Below, piece by piece: positions 48,801-59,831 of a stretch of DNA of 64,000 nt. The notes under the pieces were generated by a model that worked only from the letters and a program-made list of their open reading frames with translations, searched no databases and was not told where the DNA came from. Where the stretch lies: contig NC_080396.1 of the NCBI RefSeq assembly GCF_030265065.1, positions 47,109,501 to 47,173,500 on the forward strand, in the 5' to 3' direction. A program made the translations under genes and the position numbers. How positions within the stretch are numbered: the first letter of the stretch is position 1; each line of letters starts with the position of its first letter. The stretch comes from Corythoichthys intestinalis (taxonomy: Eukaryota > Chordata > Actinopteri > Syngnathiformes > Syngnathidae).

Positions 48801-51800
48801 TCGGATGAGGATAGAAGTGACGAAAGACTGATGTTTGCCGTCAGTTTCTGATGCTTTTCCTGGAAGCAGGGAACAGCCACGTGGAGTGAGGGCACCCGCT
48901 TTGGTGACCCAGGCAGTTGCAGGAATTTGGCCTTAAGCACTGCTGAAAAAAAATACATGTGGTTTTATAACAACAAATTAAAAGGCTGAATTTTAAAAAT
49001 GCTGTAATGTCCTGAAATATATACAATTTCCTCACTGACTTCAAACAGTATTAAAGCAAATATGCTCAGTTGATCAAATGCTTTTGAAGAAATCAAATGA
49101 ACTGAAAAGAAGCTTCCATTTGGCAGTATCATCTGTAAATATGGATGTGTGCCTTTAAAAGAGAGGATGAGCCCGAATAGAGATTAAATTCGAACTGAGA
49201 CAGGAAGGGCAATCAAGTGGCAGACAATCCAGCTTCTGAGTTGTGTCCGATAGCTATTTAATGCACGTTCAATCAAGCTTGTCATTTGGAGAGAATGTTA
49301 TTGAACATCAACATTTGCAAATACGGTGGTACCTCTACATATGAATTGAATTCGCTCAAGGTCCTGGTTTGTGAGTTGAAATGGTCGTATGTCGAGCGGT
49401 ATTTTCTCAGAAGAATACATTATAACTTCATAAATTTGTTCCACAGCCCAAAAACCAATGCTAAATCCTTCATAAATACTGCAGGTACAATTACCAATAG
49501 CAATAACACATTGCAAAACAAATAAAATATAAATACGAATCAGAATAATAATTATAATGTACTGAATCGGGTTCTAATGTGGAGGTTGTGTTTTGCATGC
49601 TGTTCCTGTGACTGACGAGAAAGTGAGAGAGGTGAGTTAGAGTGGGACGCTTTTATTTTCTCTTTTCATGTCCTCTTGTTGTTGGTGTTGGCTACGGCGG
49701 GCAGTAGCCGTGTTGTGTTGCACAAATTCTGAAATAAATGATTAAAAACCTGACAAAGCTGGTGACTTCCCTGGCAATGTTACAATAATAATAATTGTCA
49801 CCTTAACCATAGACTTCATAATACTTGACATGACACGGGGCGCAGGGCCGATCCATAGGGGGCCTATTTTCAAAAACTTCAAATTCAAATATTTTCAAAA
49901 TTAAAGCTGCTACCGACCAAAAAAACCAAAACAGGCACCTACCTTAGCCATATATGAGTCTCTGTGAGCAGCGGCATCAAAATATTCAAAGTTGTTCCCT
50001 TATAAAATCCCAATTAATTATTTTTTATATAACAAAACGTAAAATGGCTATAAAATTCTCAGATTTTACAATAGATGCACAAAAATTACAAAATTTAGAG
50101 ATAATGACCTATATTTTCTAGATCAATAGCAATATTTAACATATCATATACGTTTTTGCCTAAAATAGCAAAAATATAATAATTACCTTGAATCCTCGAA
50201 CAAATCACTCCTGAGACAATCCTTCTTCAGTCCAGCTTTCGTACTTTTTACATGTAAATCCAGCCTTATGCTCGCTTTATGTGTGAGAGTTTTCACTGCC
50301 ACTGACTTCTAATAAATGGAGCTGAGTGTTTCTACAGCCCCCTACGGAAAGGCAGGGCGCAGTGAATGGAAAAGATGACATGTCAAGTATTATGATGTCC
50401 TTAACTTATAAAGACTGGCGAACGGAGGTTGGAGGAGGACTGTCGAGACATATTCTGAGCTAGTTCACTGACACGCACATAAAGCTCATATTTTTCTATC
50501 ATTTCCATCTTAATTTCAATAATAAGTGGGGATGGGAATTGATAGGATTTTTTACGATTCCGATTCCATTATCGATATTGCTTAACGATTCGATTTTTTA
50601 TCGATTCTCTTATCCAATCTAATTTGGGGAAAAAGAAGAACAAACATTTTGATTGGCATTGAGTTTGTTTAATCAGAAGTTACAACCTTACAAACTCACA
50701 ACGCGGTCAAAAGAGCCCCAAAGGCTCAATATTAACTGTTGCAATAAGTGGCAAATGCACAAGAATGTGTAACATTTTACTGAAACATTTTCTAATAGAA
50801 ATAAAAAATATTGGTATATATTGGCATATAGTTTGGGGACGTAGTTTGGGGACCCCTGTTAAAGTGTATTATTTACCAGTATGTTGAAATGCATGCCTTT
50901 TAGTTTTTATGGTGCTTTCTCGCTCAACTGGGGGCCCCCTTGCGCTTCCTCACGCGAAGAACACGCTCACGTGAAGAAGAGCGCGCTTACACACGAAGAA
51001 GAAGAAATGCCGCATCCAAGCGAGTGAGCGAGTTAGTGAGAGAGGGAAGCACTGCTACGAGCCTACGTTCTTTGTTAATGTTTGTAAAATATCTACAGAG
51101 GCAACGCCTGTATGTATCATCTTTTGTGTTGTTGTTGTGTGTTTCCACTCGTGATCGGACACGTAAATCCAGTTGTGTAGTGGTTTGAATGATGTGCTAA
51201 TGCTAGTGAACGCATGCTAACCTTTTTGTTATTACTGTATTAGCAGCTAATCATCGCTGATTTACGTTGATGCAAACCTGTTTGTTATTGGGGACGAAAT
51301 TGATTTGTTTCATTTCTATTTTTAGTTTCACTCTTCAAGTGATGGTTGAATAAAGTCAGCAAATTATACCAACGTCTTCTGTATCGTCATTTCGGAGTTT
51401 AGCTAGCTGTATAGCTGTCTCGGTGAGGACCGTGCGGTCTATTCCCTCCCGATGCAATTATCTCCACCTTCCCTCCCGATGCAGTTATCTCTACCTTGTA
51501 ATGACTGCAAGTCGTTTTGTTGTAATTTTTCCTTGTGAAGTGAAGACACACTTTCGAGCGTTTGAACGCACGTGCTGTCATTGTTATGTTTACGGCTGCA
51601 ATGCTCGTGCTAAACCATCGTAACCTTTCATTTTCACCCTCTTTCCTGGTGAAGTGTAGCCAAACTTTGGAGCGGGTGGTTCTTGGCGCCACGCTAGTTT
51701 GATGCGTCTGGACAGCATGACAGTCACGACGCAATATGCGTCTTTAGGAATCGTTAAAGGGATCATTAAGGCTTTTTCAGTGTGATGTCGAGGCCTCGAA

Positions 51801-54800
51801 ACACTAGGAACCGGTTCGGAATTGGAATCGGATCTCGATTCCCATCCCTAATAATAAACGTCACCTTTTTCCTTTTTTTCACCACTTGCACTAACCTTCT
51901 TGAAACCCATGTTGACTTCTCTCAAAATCCGCAGTGCTGTCATCTTGTGGGAAAACAATGAAATTGCGATGCTTTTGTAAATCGTGGTATTTCGAGCATG
52001 TCGTCATATGTCGAGACAAATGACGAGGCAAATTTTACGTCAAATGTCGAAAGGATTGTATGTCGAGGTGTTTCTATGTCGAGGTACCACTTTACTACCT
52101 TGCGCAAATGCAGTATTCTGGAGGCATGTCCTGGAGAGATTAAACAATGGATGTCCTCTAATGTTGATCTTTAATATCACAAGCACTTCTCCTCCACTTG
52201 CAACAGAGGAATGCATCTGGTGGGGGCCCTATGCCTTTTAATTAGCCTGCTGTGCCGTATCTGGTGGAATCCCAGGGTCAGTTTTAGCATTTTCAGCACT
52301 TACTGTATGTTAAACACATTTCATGTATTTACAAACAAATTTTGAAAATGACTACAATAAGGAAGTCAAAATTAAATACCTTTCAAATCATTATCAGGTA
52401 GACAAGGCTTCTTGAAGCGAGGGCCATTCAAGTCGATGCAACTCTTTTGCTCCTTCTTGTCCTCCAGATTTACATCTATTGTGTAAAACAGTACGAATTA
52501 AACTAGATATATGAACTAAGATATAATGCAGTAGAACCTTAAACGAGGAGATTTATTTATTCACTTGCTAGGCAAGATCATACAAATCCTGTTGTGTGGA
52601 GGATGACAACAAACCATTGTGCAACATTTTGTTCATCCCACCGTCTTCTGTTCTTCTGCGCTTCATCCAGCGACCACTGATGGTGCTCTGGTGAAATGGC
52701 TCCAGGCTGAACATGTGCTCCCGGTTTGTCACCATGCTGGGATCCAAACCTTTGAGTTCCAAAACAGAGGATTGTTTGTTCTCATGAAACACTGCGCTTG
52801 CTGCAGAAAGATCAACTTGCCTATCCTCTTTTTGCCTCTTTTAATTCTGGTTCTTCTCTGATGAGCAGCCAAGTGATGCGATGTAAATATTTGAAAAATT
52901 AACATTACTTTTTTACACCCATGCAACAAGGTTTGTGGCACTAAGGCTGTTCAAGGTCAAATTCAAACAGTGATTAAATGGTTTATAGATTTACCAATGT
53001 GTATAATCAAGAAAATTGTGGGTATATTGTTATGTGACCGCAGTAACAGTGTCCAAAAGGTAACTTAAATAGCGCTGAAAATTGACTGTGATCCTACCAC
53101 ACTGCAAAGGTTCTTGCAGAAAAAATGGGATTAAAGGAGCATTTAGGTGTCAAAATTAATTTCCTTACTATATGGATTCAGAGGTTGTTTTTTTCCCCCC
53201 AAACAATAAACTATGATTTTGGCGTTCAAAGTCCAGACGTGACACAAGACTTGAAATGTGCATGTCCTTACAACCACGTCAAGTGAGTTCAAGGACAAAT
53301 GTGTGTGCATGTGAGAATGAACATCCTCCAGTATAACACTCAGGAATTCCGCTTACCTCTCTGTGCTTCTATGTGGGGTGCAGGAGGGCGGTCTCCTATC
53401 CCCCCCTCACTCTGCTGGCAAAGCTCCAACCCTCTCCCATCACACCCCCTTGCGTCGCACCACTGATCGTTTGCCAGCTCAACCTCCCCTGCCGTTTCTG
53501 TCTCGTCTTCCTGGTTTTCCTTCATCTGAGAAGAAGGCAGACTCTTAAACTGGTGCAATATCAAAATAGACAAATTTTACACTCTTTTTTTTATACAACT
53601 TTGTCTGCTAAAAATATTTTGTCTTATATTTATTTTATATTTATATTTTTATTATGTATTTGTATTATATTTTCCAAATGTAGAAGCATTTCAAGAAGTA
53701 GCAAGGATGATTGTTTGTAGATGAGTAGTAGTCTGCACCGCAGAGGTAAATATTTTTCATTGTTGCACAAGAAAGCCTTAGCCTCTCTCATTTTAAGGAG
53801 TAGTGCAGCTTATAGCAGCCGTAAAAAGGATCTACAAGATTGGTTGGAAACATGGAGGGTCTGAGCCTCAGTGGGTGGCTCAGAAGGCGGATTTCCTGCT
53901 TAATCTCATTTGTGAGCCACACTGCCATCCAAACCGCTTTGAGAAATAATTTAGCCTTAGCAGGGAAAGTTTGATGGCTCCTTTGCTAATGTCCCAAATA
54001 TCAGGAACCGAAGAAAGACTCCTCCGTGAGCCGTCACCGTATCATGGTGGAGGAGTTTGAGTGCCCTAATGACCCTAGGAGCTATGCTGTCGGGGGCATT
54101 TGCCCCTGGTTAGTGTTTCACGTGACAGAAGGGTCAGACCAAGAACTGTTCAGAAGACCCTGATGGACAGTAAAAACAGGAGTAAGTGTACCTGGCCCGG
54201 AGGAGTACCGGGGCTCCACCCTGGAGCCAGGCCTAGGGTTGGGGCCCATGTGCAAGCGCCTGGTGGTCGGGCCTTCGCCCATGGGGCCCGTCCGGGCACA
54301 GCCTGAACCGGATACACGGGCTCGTCGTCCCGTGGACCCACAACCTGCAGGATGAAACCGCAGGGTCCGGTGCAATGTGGATCGGGTAGCAGACCAAGGC
54401 GGGGACCCTGGCGGTCTGATCCCATGTTGTGGAACTGGCATTTGGAGCATGGAACGTCACCCCTCTGGCAGGGAAGGAGCGGGAGCTTGTGGAAGAGGTT
54501 GAGCGATTCCAGCCAGATGTAGTCGGTCTCACCTCGACACATAGCTCTGGCTCTGGAACCCATGTCCTCAAGAGGGGTTGGACACTCTCCTTTTCTGGAG
54601 TTGCTCCGGGGGAGAGGCGGAGGGCTGGAGTGGGTCTTTTGATAGCCCCATGGCTTTCTGCCTCTGTGTTGGAGTTTACCCCAGTTTACAAAAGGGTCGC
54701 TTCCCTGTGCCTTAGGGTCAGGGAACGGGTTCTCACTATTATCAGTGCATATGCACCAAATGGTACTGCAGATTACCCCCCCTTTTTGGAGTCACTTGGA

Positions 54801-57800
54801 AGGGTACTGGAAAGTGCCCCAAAAGGTGACTCTATTGTCCTACTGGGGGACTTCAACGCCCACGTGGGCAATGACAGTGTGACCTGGAGAAGAGTGGTTG
54901 GGAGGAACAGCCTGCCTGATCTGAACCCGAGTGGTGTTCAGTTATTGGACTTTTGTGCTACCTACAGTTTGGCCATAACGAACACCACATGTGAACATAA
55001 GGATGTCCATCGATACACATGGCACCAGGACACCTTAGGCCGCCGGTCAATAATCGATTTTGTAGTTGTATCATCAGACCTGCGGCCGTATGTTCTGGAT
55101 CCTCTGGTAAAGAGAGGAGCAGAGCTGTCAACTGACCAACACCTGGTTTTGAGTTGGATCAGATGGCAGGGGAAGAAGCTTCGCAGACCCGGAAGGCTTA
55201 AACGAATAGTGAGGGTCGCTTGGCGGAGGAACTTGTCAGACTGATTTTCAACTCGTACCTCCAGCAGGGCTTCGACCGCGTTTCGGGGGCAGTGGGGACA
55301 TTGAGTTTGAATGGGCTTTGTCTCCTTCTGCCGTTGTCGAGGCGGCTGCTGAGAGCTGTGGCCACAAGGTAGCTGGGACCAGTCGTGGTGGTAAACCTCG
55401 AACCAGATGGTGGACACCGGAGGTGAGGTGGGACATCAGGCTGAAGAAGGAGGCCTACAGGGCATGGTTGGCCTGTGGGTCTCCTGAGACAGCTGACTGG
55501 TACTGGTGGGCCAAGCGGAGTGCAGCTGTGGCAGTCGCCGAGGCATTAACTTGGACGTGGGAGGAGTTCGGTGAGGCTATGGAGGAAGACTATCGATCAG
55601 CTCCAAAAAGGTTCTGGCAAACTGTCCTGCGCCTCAGGGAGGGAAGGCGGCATCTTGCCCACACTGTAGCTCCCCGCCTCCACTGTAAATAGTGGGGTTG
55701 GGGAGCTACTGACTTCAACTGAGGAAATTGTCAGGCGGTGGAAGGAATACTTTAAGGACCTCCTTAATCCCACCAACATGCATTCCACGAAGGAAACCGA
55801 GTCGAGGGGCCTGGGACTGGTCGGGTCAATAACTGGGGCAGAAGTCGCCGAGGTAGTAAAATTACTCCGCAGTGGCGGAGCTCCGGGGATTGATGAAATC
55901 CGGCCTGGGTATCTGAAGGCTTTGGATGTCGCAGGGCTGTCTTGGTTGACGCGCCTGTGCAACATTGCATGGTCATCGGGGGCAGTTCCTTTGGAATGGC
56001 AAACCAGGGTGGTGGTCCCTATCTTTAAGAAAGGTGACCAGAGGGTGTGTTCCAACTATCGGGTGATCACGCTACTCAGCCTCCCCGGGAAAGTCTATGC
56101 CAGGGTACTGGAAAGGAGGGTCCGGTCGATAGTTGAACCTCAGATTGAGGAGGAACAATGTAGTTTTCATCCTGGCCGTGGAACCACGGACCAGCTCTTT
56201 ACCCTCGTGAGGGTGCTTGAGGGGGCATGGGAGTTTGCCAGTTCAGTCCACATGTGTTTTGTGGATTTGGAGAGGGCTTATGACCAAGTCCCCAGGGGCT
56301 CCCTGAGGGGGGGTACTCCGGGAGTATGGGGTGGATGGCCCTTTGGTAGGGGCCATAAACTTTGGGTGATGACCGAAAGAACAAGATCGCGGATACAAGC
56401 AGCTGAAATGAGTTTCCTTTGCAGAGTGGCCGGGCTCAGCCTTCGAGATAGGGTGATGTTGTTATGTAATGGGTTATCGTACAGTATCATTATAACAACA
56501 GTGCATATAGATAACTTGGTACTGAGGGAAAAAAAACTTTGTTTAAAATTGCTCATTACTTGAGCGTTCTTTTCACCAAGTACTTGAGTACATTTACAGT
56601 TTTTGATGACTACTTATACTTGAGTAATATTATTTTGAAGTAACACTACTCTTACTTGAGTAAAATCTTTGCCTTCTCCACCCATCTCTGCTCTTACTTG
56701 GGTAAAATGTTACACTGTCACTCTACCCAACTTTGGCAGCTGGACACACTTTCTGACTTCACAGTAGCATCGCTTTAAAATAGAACATGTTTATATTTGC
56801 GGAGCTGCCACTTCACCCAAATTTACTATTTCCGCCCCACGCTGACCAACAATTCACAGTTCTGTGTGTACCGTCCTCTCACCACATAAACAATTAACAG
56901 GTTTGTTGACAGCGTATTACGCAGGCAAAGCATAGTGAAGTGTAATTCAATCCAAACTTTGTCACTTTATACCCACTTTTCTTATTGGCAAGAGGCCATG
57001 GTCGTTTGAATTGGTTGAAAAGCACAATATTTTAGTTTGTTGGACTGAAGATATTTGCAGTGGCACAGGGAAAATGTGTTTGTTAAATAAAGTAGATGGT
57101 TTTTCTTTGTAAAAAAAAATGATAGCTCATACCTTAAACAGTTCTTGACTCCTACAGCTGTGTTGAAACACACCAAGTTCCTCGGTTTCATTATTTGGTC
57201 CACTATTCAAAGAGCTGCAGAATGGTTCCATGGGGTTGCTGGTGGTAGTATCCTTACCCTCACCAACCTGGTGATGCATGATGTCCTGGGTGTTCATATT
57301 CACCTCACTAAATATGATGCCTCTGGAATAATTTCCCAGAAAATGATCTTGATCTATGAAACCTTTGACATTGCGTCCATATTCAGCAGGCATGTGAGCA
57401 ATGCATTGACTTTTGTCTAACATGTTTTGTTCTCTTTGGTTGATGGACACACATGACTCAGTTTGGGTGTTGGGTGTTTGCGTGTTGACTCCCTCGTTTG
57501 GAACAAAACTATCTAATTGAGAGTTGCATCCAACAGCTGGACTCGTCAGTAATTGTGTGGGACTAGTGCAGTTACAACTGTCTTTGTTTGGACAGATATT
57601 TACGGAGGAATTCTGATTGACCTGGTCCTCCTTATCATTTCCATCCAGTCCATTTGGACCATGATCAACTATTGTTGGGTTATTAGAACCACATGGGCCT
57701 CCATTTTGCTTCTTTTTTGAAAATTGTTCTGGAGTAGTTCGGGCACACTGCATGGTGTGCTGGCCAGAGAAGTCTTGAGATGGAGTAAGAGAATCCTCTT

Positions 57801-59751
57801 CCACTGGAATTCCTGCACTCGAATGAGGAGGTGAAGAACACTTGTCATAAAAAGTTGGCTGGAGTGTGGGGGAATTTGAGCTTTGTTGCCCTGAAGGCTC
57901 GTTGGTAATAAAACATTTTTCCTGATTGAGGGATAACTCATCTTTAACGTCTTCAAAAGGCACATCAACATGAACTGTGTTCTTTTTTACCCCGGGCAAC
58001 ATTTTGCAAAAAGATTTTGAGATTTGGTTTGAAGTCTGTTTGCTTGTGCTCCCACTCTGCTCTGGATCTGGTTTCATGACCTGGTTCAGCTTTTCCTGGC
58101 TTTTGTGGTTTCTGTATTGGTCTACATTACAGGTTTTTGACAGAGACTTGTTTGAGAGTTTATTGAGGTCTCTGTGAGCTAAGACAGGAGGTAAATTACC
58201 CGGTGTATCTGGATGAAAGTGGCCAGGTCTTTTGCCTGGTATGGACATGTCCTGCAAGGACATATTCTTAAAACTAGAGTATGAAATATAGCCTATGCTG
58301 TGGCCTAAACCATTTGGAAAATATGAGCCAGTGAGGCTTTGTCTGGAAGTAGGTTCCACATCTAGCTTTTGTTTTTTTGGTAGATTTGGTTGGTTGTCTT
58401 GATCCTCAAACTTGGAAAGCAACTTTGTTCCGGAGAATGTTTGTCTTATGCTACTGTTTTCAGCGCACACTCTTTTTTGGCCAAACTTTGTAGAAGTGAA
58501 TTGTTCAGGAGAGCTTTGCAAAGATGGAATGCCAGTCTGAACTTGTTTTGTTTCAGGCAAGGTTCGATTCTGTAAAATGTGTTTAACAATATCCACGTTG
58601 AGAGTGGAGGGTGAAGAGTTGATTATTTTTGGAAGTTCTGAACTCTTTGCTGACATAGTCGCCGGAGGAAAAATAACCTTTTTTAGGCTTTGCTCTCTGC
58701 TAGTCGGCAGCCCATAATGCAGCTGGGCTAGGACATCTAATTTAGGCTGTGACCCGTCTGACAATTCTTTAATCTTCTTGGCAGAAAGATCCAAAGGTAT
58801 TTGGTTCACTTTTCGGTCTACTGATTTGCTAGCACAAGACAGGTCGCGTGGTGGGCTAGAGTTGTTAGTGCTGTTGGTTTGTCTCGGCGAATGTAGTTTA
58901 GAACTAAGGCTGCCAATTTCATTTGACGATGAAGTGCTTCTTTTTGAAGTTTTCCAAGAGGCTACTGTTGTCGAAACTGGAAGCGACACTGAGGCAGAGC
59001 CTGAACTGTTTACTGGATCACAAGCAGAGCTAGTACGGCTATTGGGAACAGTCTCGGTGGAGGTGGAGAGGCAGGACTCTCCGTTATTTTTGTTAAGATG
59101 GCGCTCATCAAGATGCAAAGCAGATGATAGCGGATCCTTGTGAAAAGAGGCGCTAAAAGCAGATGGGTCTTGATGTACCAGAGGTTCCTGCAAAATGTTC
59201 AGGGCTGTGAGGGCAGCTTGGGTGGATGTGTGGATTCTGAAGTAAGTTTCCAATTGGGAAGAAACATATGCAGGAGAGTATGGTGCTAAGTAGAAAAGTC
59301 TGTCTTCAGGTGAGCTGCTTTCAACACCAGATAAGCACATAGATGGGCATGCTAGCTGCTGGTATATGGATGGGGAAGACTGTGAAAGAAGCGCGGCCTT
59401 ATATGCCATGTCAAGAAATGGGTACATGGCTGCATCAAAGTAAGGATTGATCCAAGGGAGTTTCAGGAAACTACTGAAAGTATTCAGGCCTAAATCAGAA
59501 GGATTTTTACTAGGCGTGACTATGTCTCCATCTTCAGGGAAAACGGGTACTCTCTGAAGCTCTTTCGGTAGATTCTTGCAAAATCCATATACAGGCGAGA
59601 AAATTGTTCCAGGTTGGGCCTGCTCAGCAAAAACAGGACATATACCTGGAAGGTTTATGGTGTCGCGGTGGAGCTTTTTTTTAGCCGAAGACTTGCCGTC
59701 TACATTAAGGGAGGCAAGAGGGTCCATCCATAAAGCAGTGCTGGTGTCCAC
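35458..59751 (-). CDS. bcor: BCOR-family Polycomb corepressor (3' eleven exons, in-frame TAG)
   Basis: Nuclear corepressor, scaffold of the PRC1.1 complex. Exons in order: 59751-57133, 53525-53357, 52800-52642, 52475-52380, 48942-48701, 45890-45786, 45560-45394, 45285-45140, 39624-39547, 36664-36499, 36343-35458. Every intron is GT-AG and every phase fits, for about 1610 codons (human BCOR is about 1750 residues). The start exons lie to the right of the window. Hallmarks: [15 protein letters not shown] at the exon border (human STAHRIDGLAALSMD), LPWINPY, the CtBP-binding PLDLS, ankyrin repeats and PUFD. Features such as DPPGPED favour BCOR over BCORL1, but it could be a teleost paralogue. An in-frame TAG interrupts PUFD at 36207-36205. 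Exons 53525-53357 and 52800-52642 are the least secure. Confidence 0.88.
36499..36664 (-). CDS. bcor: bcor exon with the start of the PUFD domain
   Basis: Encodes [20 protein letters not shown], an acidic linker, then [20 protein letters not shown], the first strands of the PUFD domain that binds PCGF1. The acceptor is TTTGACAG and the donor GTGTGT. The last codon (G) is completed by the next exon, giving GPRNW as in human. Confidence 0.93.
36707..37954. mobile_element. Non-autonomous hAT-like element, copy B
   Basis: Ends TATGGCTGTCAAACG and TTTTGACAGCCCTA are inverted repeats. TTTTTTAT and TTTTTAAT flank them, a near-match 8-base duplication. It is opposite in orientation to copy A (235-1483) and shares only about half of it. 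It lies in the bcor intron before the first PUFD exon. Confidence 0.75.
38310..38530. repeat. Dispersed fish repeat fragment
   Basis: Contains TGCGGCTAATAGTCCAGAGT and GACTTATATATGAAC, a motif repeated across fish genomes. Ends are not defined. Confidence 0.35.
38800..38983. mobile_element. Remnant of Tc1-like family D
   Basis: Matches the right end of the fold-back element at 62055-63020 (from GGTTTAGATATTAATGGCTA to TTTTGTGATACACT) at high identity. Only one end is present. Confidence 0.75.
39547..39624 (-). CDS. bcor: bcor exon between ankyrin repeats and PUFD
   Basis: A 78-base exon encodes (E)[17 protein letters not shown], then DFYGSFVC. Human BCOR has DYLNDLQGRNDDDASGTW, then DFYGSSVC. 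The acceptor is CTCTCTGCAG and the donor GTTAGT. It is followed downstream by a (GT)n tract in the upstream intron side at 39769. Confidence 0.93.
39769..39800. repeat. (GT)16 microsatellite
   Basis: An uninterrupted GT run in a bcor intron. Confidence 0.95.
40348..41975 (-). mobile_element. Tc1-like transposon, family B, copy 2 (coding region intact)
   Basis: 1628 bases flanked by TA, in a bcor intron, in the same orientation as bcor. The two inverted ends are about 210 bases and begin CAGTGCCTTGCAAAAGTATT; the right-most base differs. It carries one uninterrupted transposase frame (see 40570-41586). Related copies lie at 27600-29209 and 63923-64000. Confidence 0.95.
40570..41586 (-). CDS. 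Tc1-type DD34E transposase, 338 residues, uninterrupted
   Basis: Cut-and-paste transposase of full family length. The N-terminal paired-like domain has two helix-turn-helix parts, linked by a GRPSK-type hook ([10 protein letters not shown]). The catalytic domain has [11 protein letters not shown] (first D), [14 protein letters not shown] (second D) and [11 protein letters not shown] (E) with exactly 34 residues between the second D and the E. The frame starts [20 protein letters not shown] and has no stop until GATK. Whether the enzyme is active cannot be judged from one copy. It is transcribed on the same strand as the host gene. Confidence 0.93.
   Translation of the reverse strand: MKTKEHTRQVRDTVVEKFKAGFGYKKISQALNISRSTVQAIILKWKEHQTTANLPRPGRPSKLSSQTRRKLIRDAAKRPMITLDELQRSTAEVGESVHRTTISCTLHKSGLYGRVARRKPFLKDIHKKSRLKFATSHLGDTPNMWKKVLWSDETKIELFGHNAKRYVWRKSNTAHHPEHTIPTVKHGGGSIMVWACFSSAGTGKMVKIDGKMDAAKYRNILKENLLVSAQDLRLGRRFIFQQDNDPKHKAKSTMEWLKNKRMQVLEWPSQSPDLNPIENLWKELKTAVHKHSPSNLTELELFCKEEWARMSVSRCAKPIETYPKRLAAVIGAKGGATK
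42953..43492 (-). mobile_element. Penelope-like element fragment
   Basis: The minus strand encodes the C-terminal part of a GIY-YIG endonuclease of Penelope-like retroelements: [35 protein letters not shown] and, further on, [20 protein letters not shown]. About 80 bases at each end, containing ACATGTTTCGGCAACTACTT, form an inverted pair. No reverse transcriptase part is present. Confidence 0.75.
43776..44989 (+). mobile_element. hAT element with BED-finger remnant
   Basis: Ends CAGTACTTCTCAAAT and CAGTGCTTCTTAAT (inward) are inverted repeats. CCTTACAT is repeated perfectly on both sides (43768-43775 and 44990-44997). Inside, 44220-44340 encodes KDCLLCLKI and [18 protein letters not shown], the BED-type finger of hAT transposases related to ZBED/SCAND3, followed by traces of the next domain. 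The catalytic core is missing. Confidence 0.85.
45140..45890 (-). CDS. bcor: bcor ankyrin-repeat exons (three exons)
   Basis: Exons 45890-45786, 45560-45394 and 45285-45140 encode the ankyrin block: [69 protein letters not shown] and [19 protein letters not shown]. Each line aligns closely with human BCOR. Consensus residues for three repeats are intact. Donors are GTAACT, GTATGA and GTAGGA. Confidence 0.95.
46340..47280. repeat. Degenerate tandem array, units about 180-270 bases
   Basis: The block around TATAAAGAATTCAGG recurs at about 46553, 46736, 47003 and 47197, each followed by ATTTATTCAYRAGAATTTTC and AAAGCTCTTTGT. Units differ by indels in poly-T runs. The left end (AGTGATTTGTTCGAGG near 46355) is an inverted match to the element at 49809-50398. 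Confidence 0.75.
49809..50398. mobile_element. hAT-like non-autonomous element inside 49324-52092
   Basis: Ends share the inverted CATAATACTTGACATG motif and are flanked by CCTTAACC and CCTTAACT (7 of 8). The interior shares sequence, inverted, with 46300-46390. Confidence 0.6.
50527..51850. mobile_element. hAT-like non-autonomous element inside 49324-52092
   Basis: The left end TGGGGATGGGAATTGAT and the right end TCGATTCCCATCCCTA are inverted repeats. They are flanked by ATAATAAG and ATAATAAA (7 of 8). The 1.3 kb interior has GC-rich parts but no transposase signature. Confidence 0.75.
52642..52800 (-). CDS. bcor: bcor exon with KRRR nuclear signal
   Basis: Encodes [20 protein letters not shown] and on to [11 protein letters not shown]. 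The acceptor is TTTCTGCAG and the donor GTGGGA, chosen because both phases fit the neighbours. The KRRR cluster matches a basic motif (KAKRRRVSKDD) of human BCOR; otherwise similarity is weak. Confidence 0.6.
53995..56460 (+). mobile_element. LINE (L2/CR1-like), reverse transcriptase core deleted
   Basis: Inserted antisense in a bcor intron. A GC-rich leader (54000-54428) precedes an APE-type endonuclease frame (54429-55244: [51 protein letters not shown]). A linker piece is at 55318-55692. The reverse transcriptase N-terminus is at 55778-56290, with [23 protein letters not shown] and [14 protein letters not shown]. It then jumps straight to the far C-terminal region ([17 protein letters not shown]), so the YADD motif and thumb are gone. 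The 3' end is also missing. The clade is my estimate from motif style. Confidence 0.85.
56560..56720. repeat. Dispersed fish repeat with ACTTGAGTA motifs
   Basis: Contains TACTTGAGTAATATTATTTT and CTCTTACTTGAGTAAAATC, a repeat terminus common in fish. Ends are not defined. Confidence 0.4.
57133..59751 (-). CDS. bcor: bcor large exon (disordered N-terminal half)
   Basis: An 873-codon exon. The acceptor TGTTACAG|GTGGAC at 59752 fits the human exon border (VDASTAH...). It is rich in S, N, Q, T and P. Conserved islands are LPWINPY with MYPFLD near codons 98-113, and PLDLS (58797-58783), the CtBP ligand. The BCL6-binding region lies in this exon in human BCOR, but I cannot point to it here. The donor is GTATGA at 57132. 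The hydrophobic stretch encoded just upstream of 59751 is intron, not a signal peptide. Confidence 0.92.
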
Positions 59752-59831
59752 CTGTAACACGCAAGTGAGTCCAATCACGATAAGAACAAGAAGTAGGTCG
59801 AATTGCAATTCATTTAGGAGAAAAAAATAAT

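Larger units (their letters stand above)
49324..52092. mobile_element. Mariner/Tc1-type element carrying two nested insertions
   Basis: The left end CGGTGGTACCTCTACAT and the right end (inward AAGTGGTACCTCGACAT) are inverted repeats flanked by TA. Without the two insertions at 49809-50398 and 50527-51850 the host element would be about 0.85 kb. No transposase frame is seen. Confidence 0.65.

Noticed and set aside
59752-59808. Signal peptide-like start (MQFDLLLVLIVIGLTC) for the 893-codon frame
   Set aside because: The consensus acceptor TTACAG lies exactly at the point where BCOR similarity begins. The hydrophobic stretch is intron read in frame.
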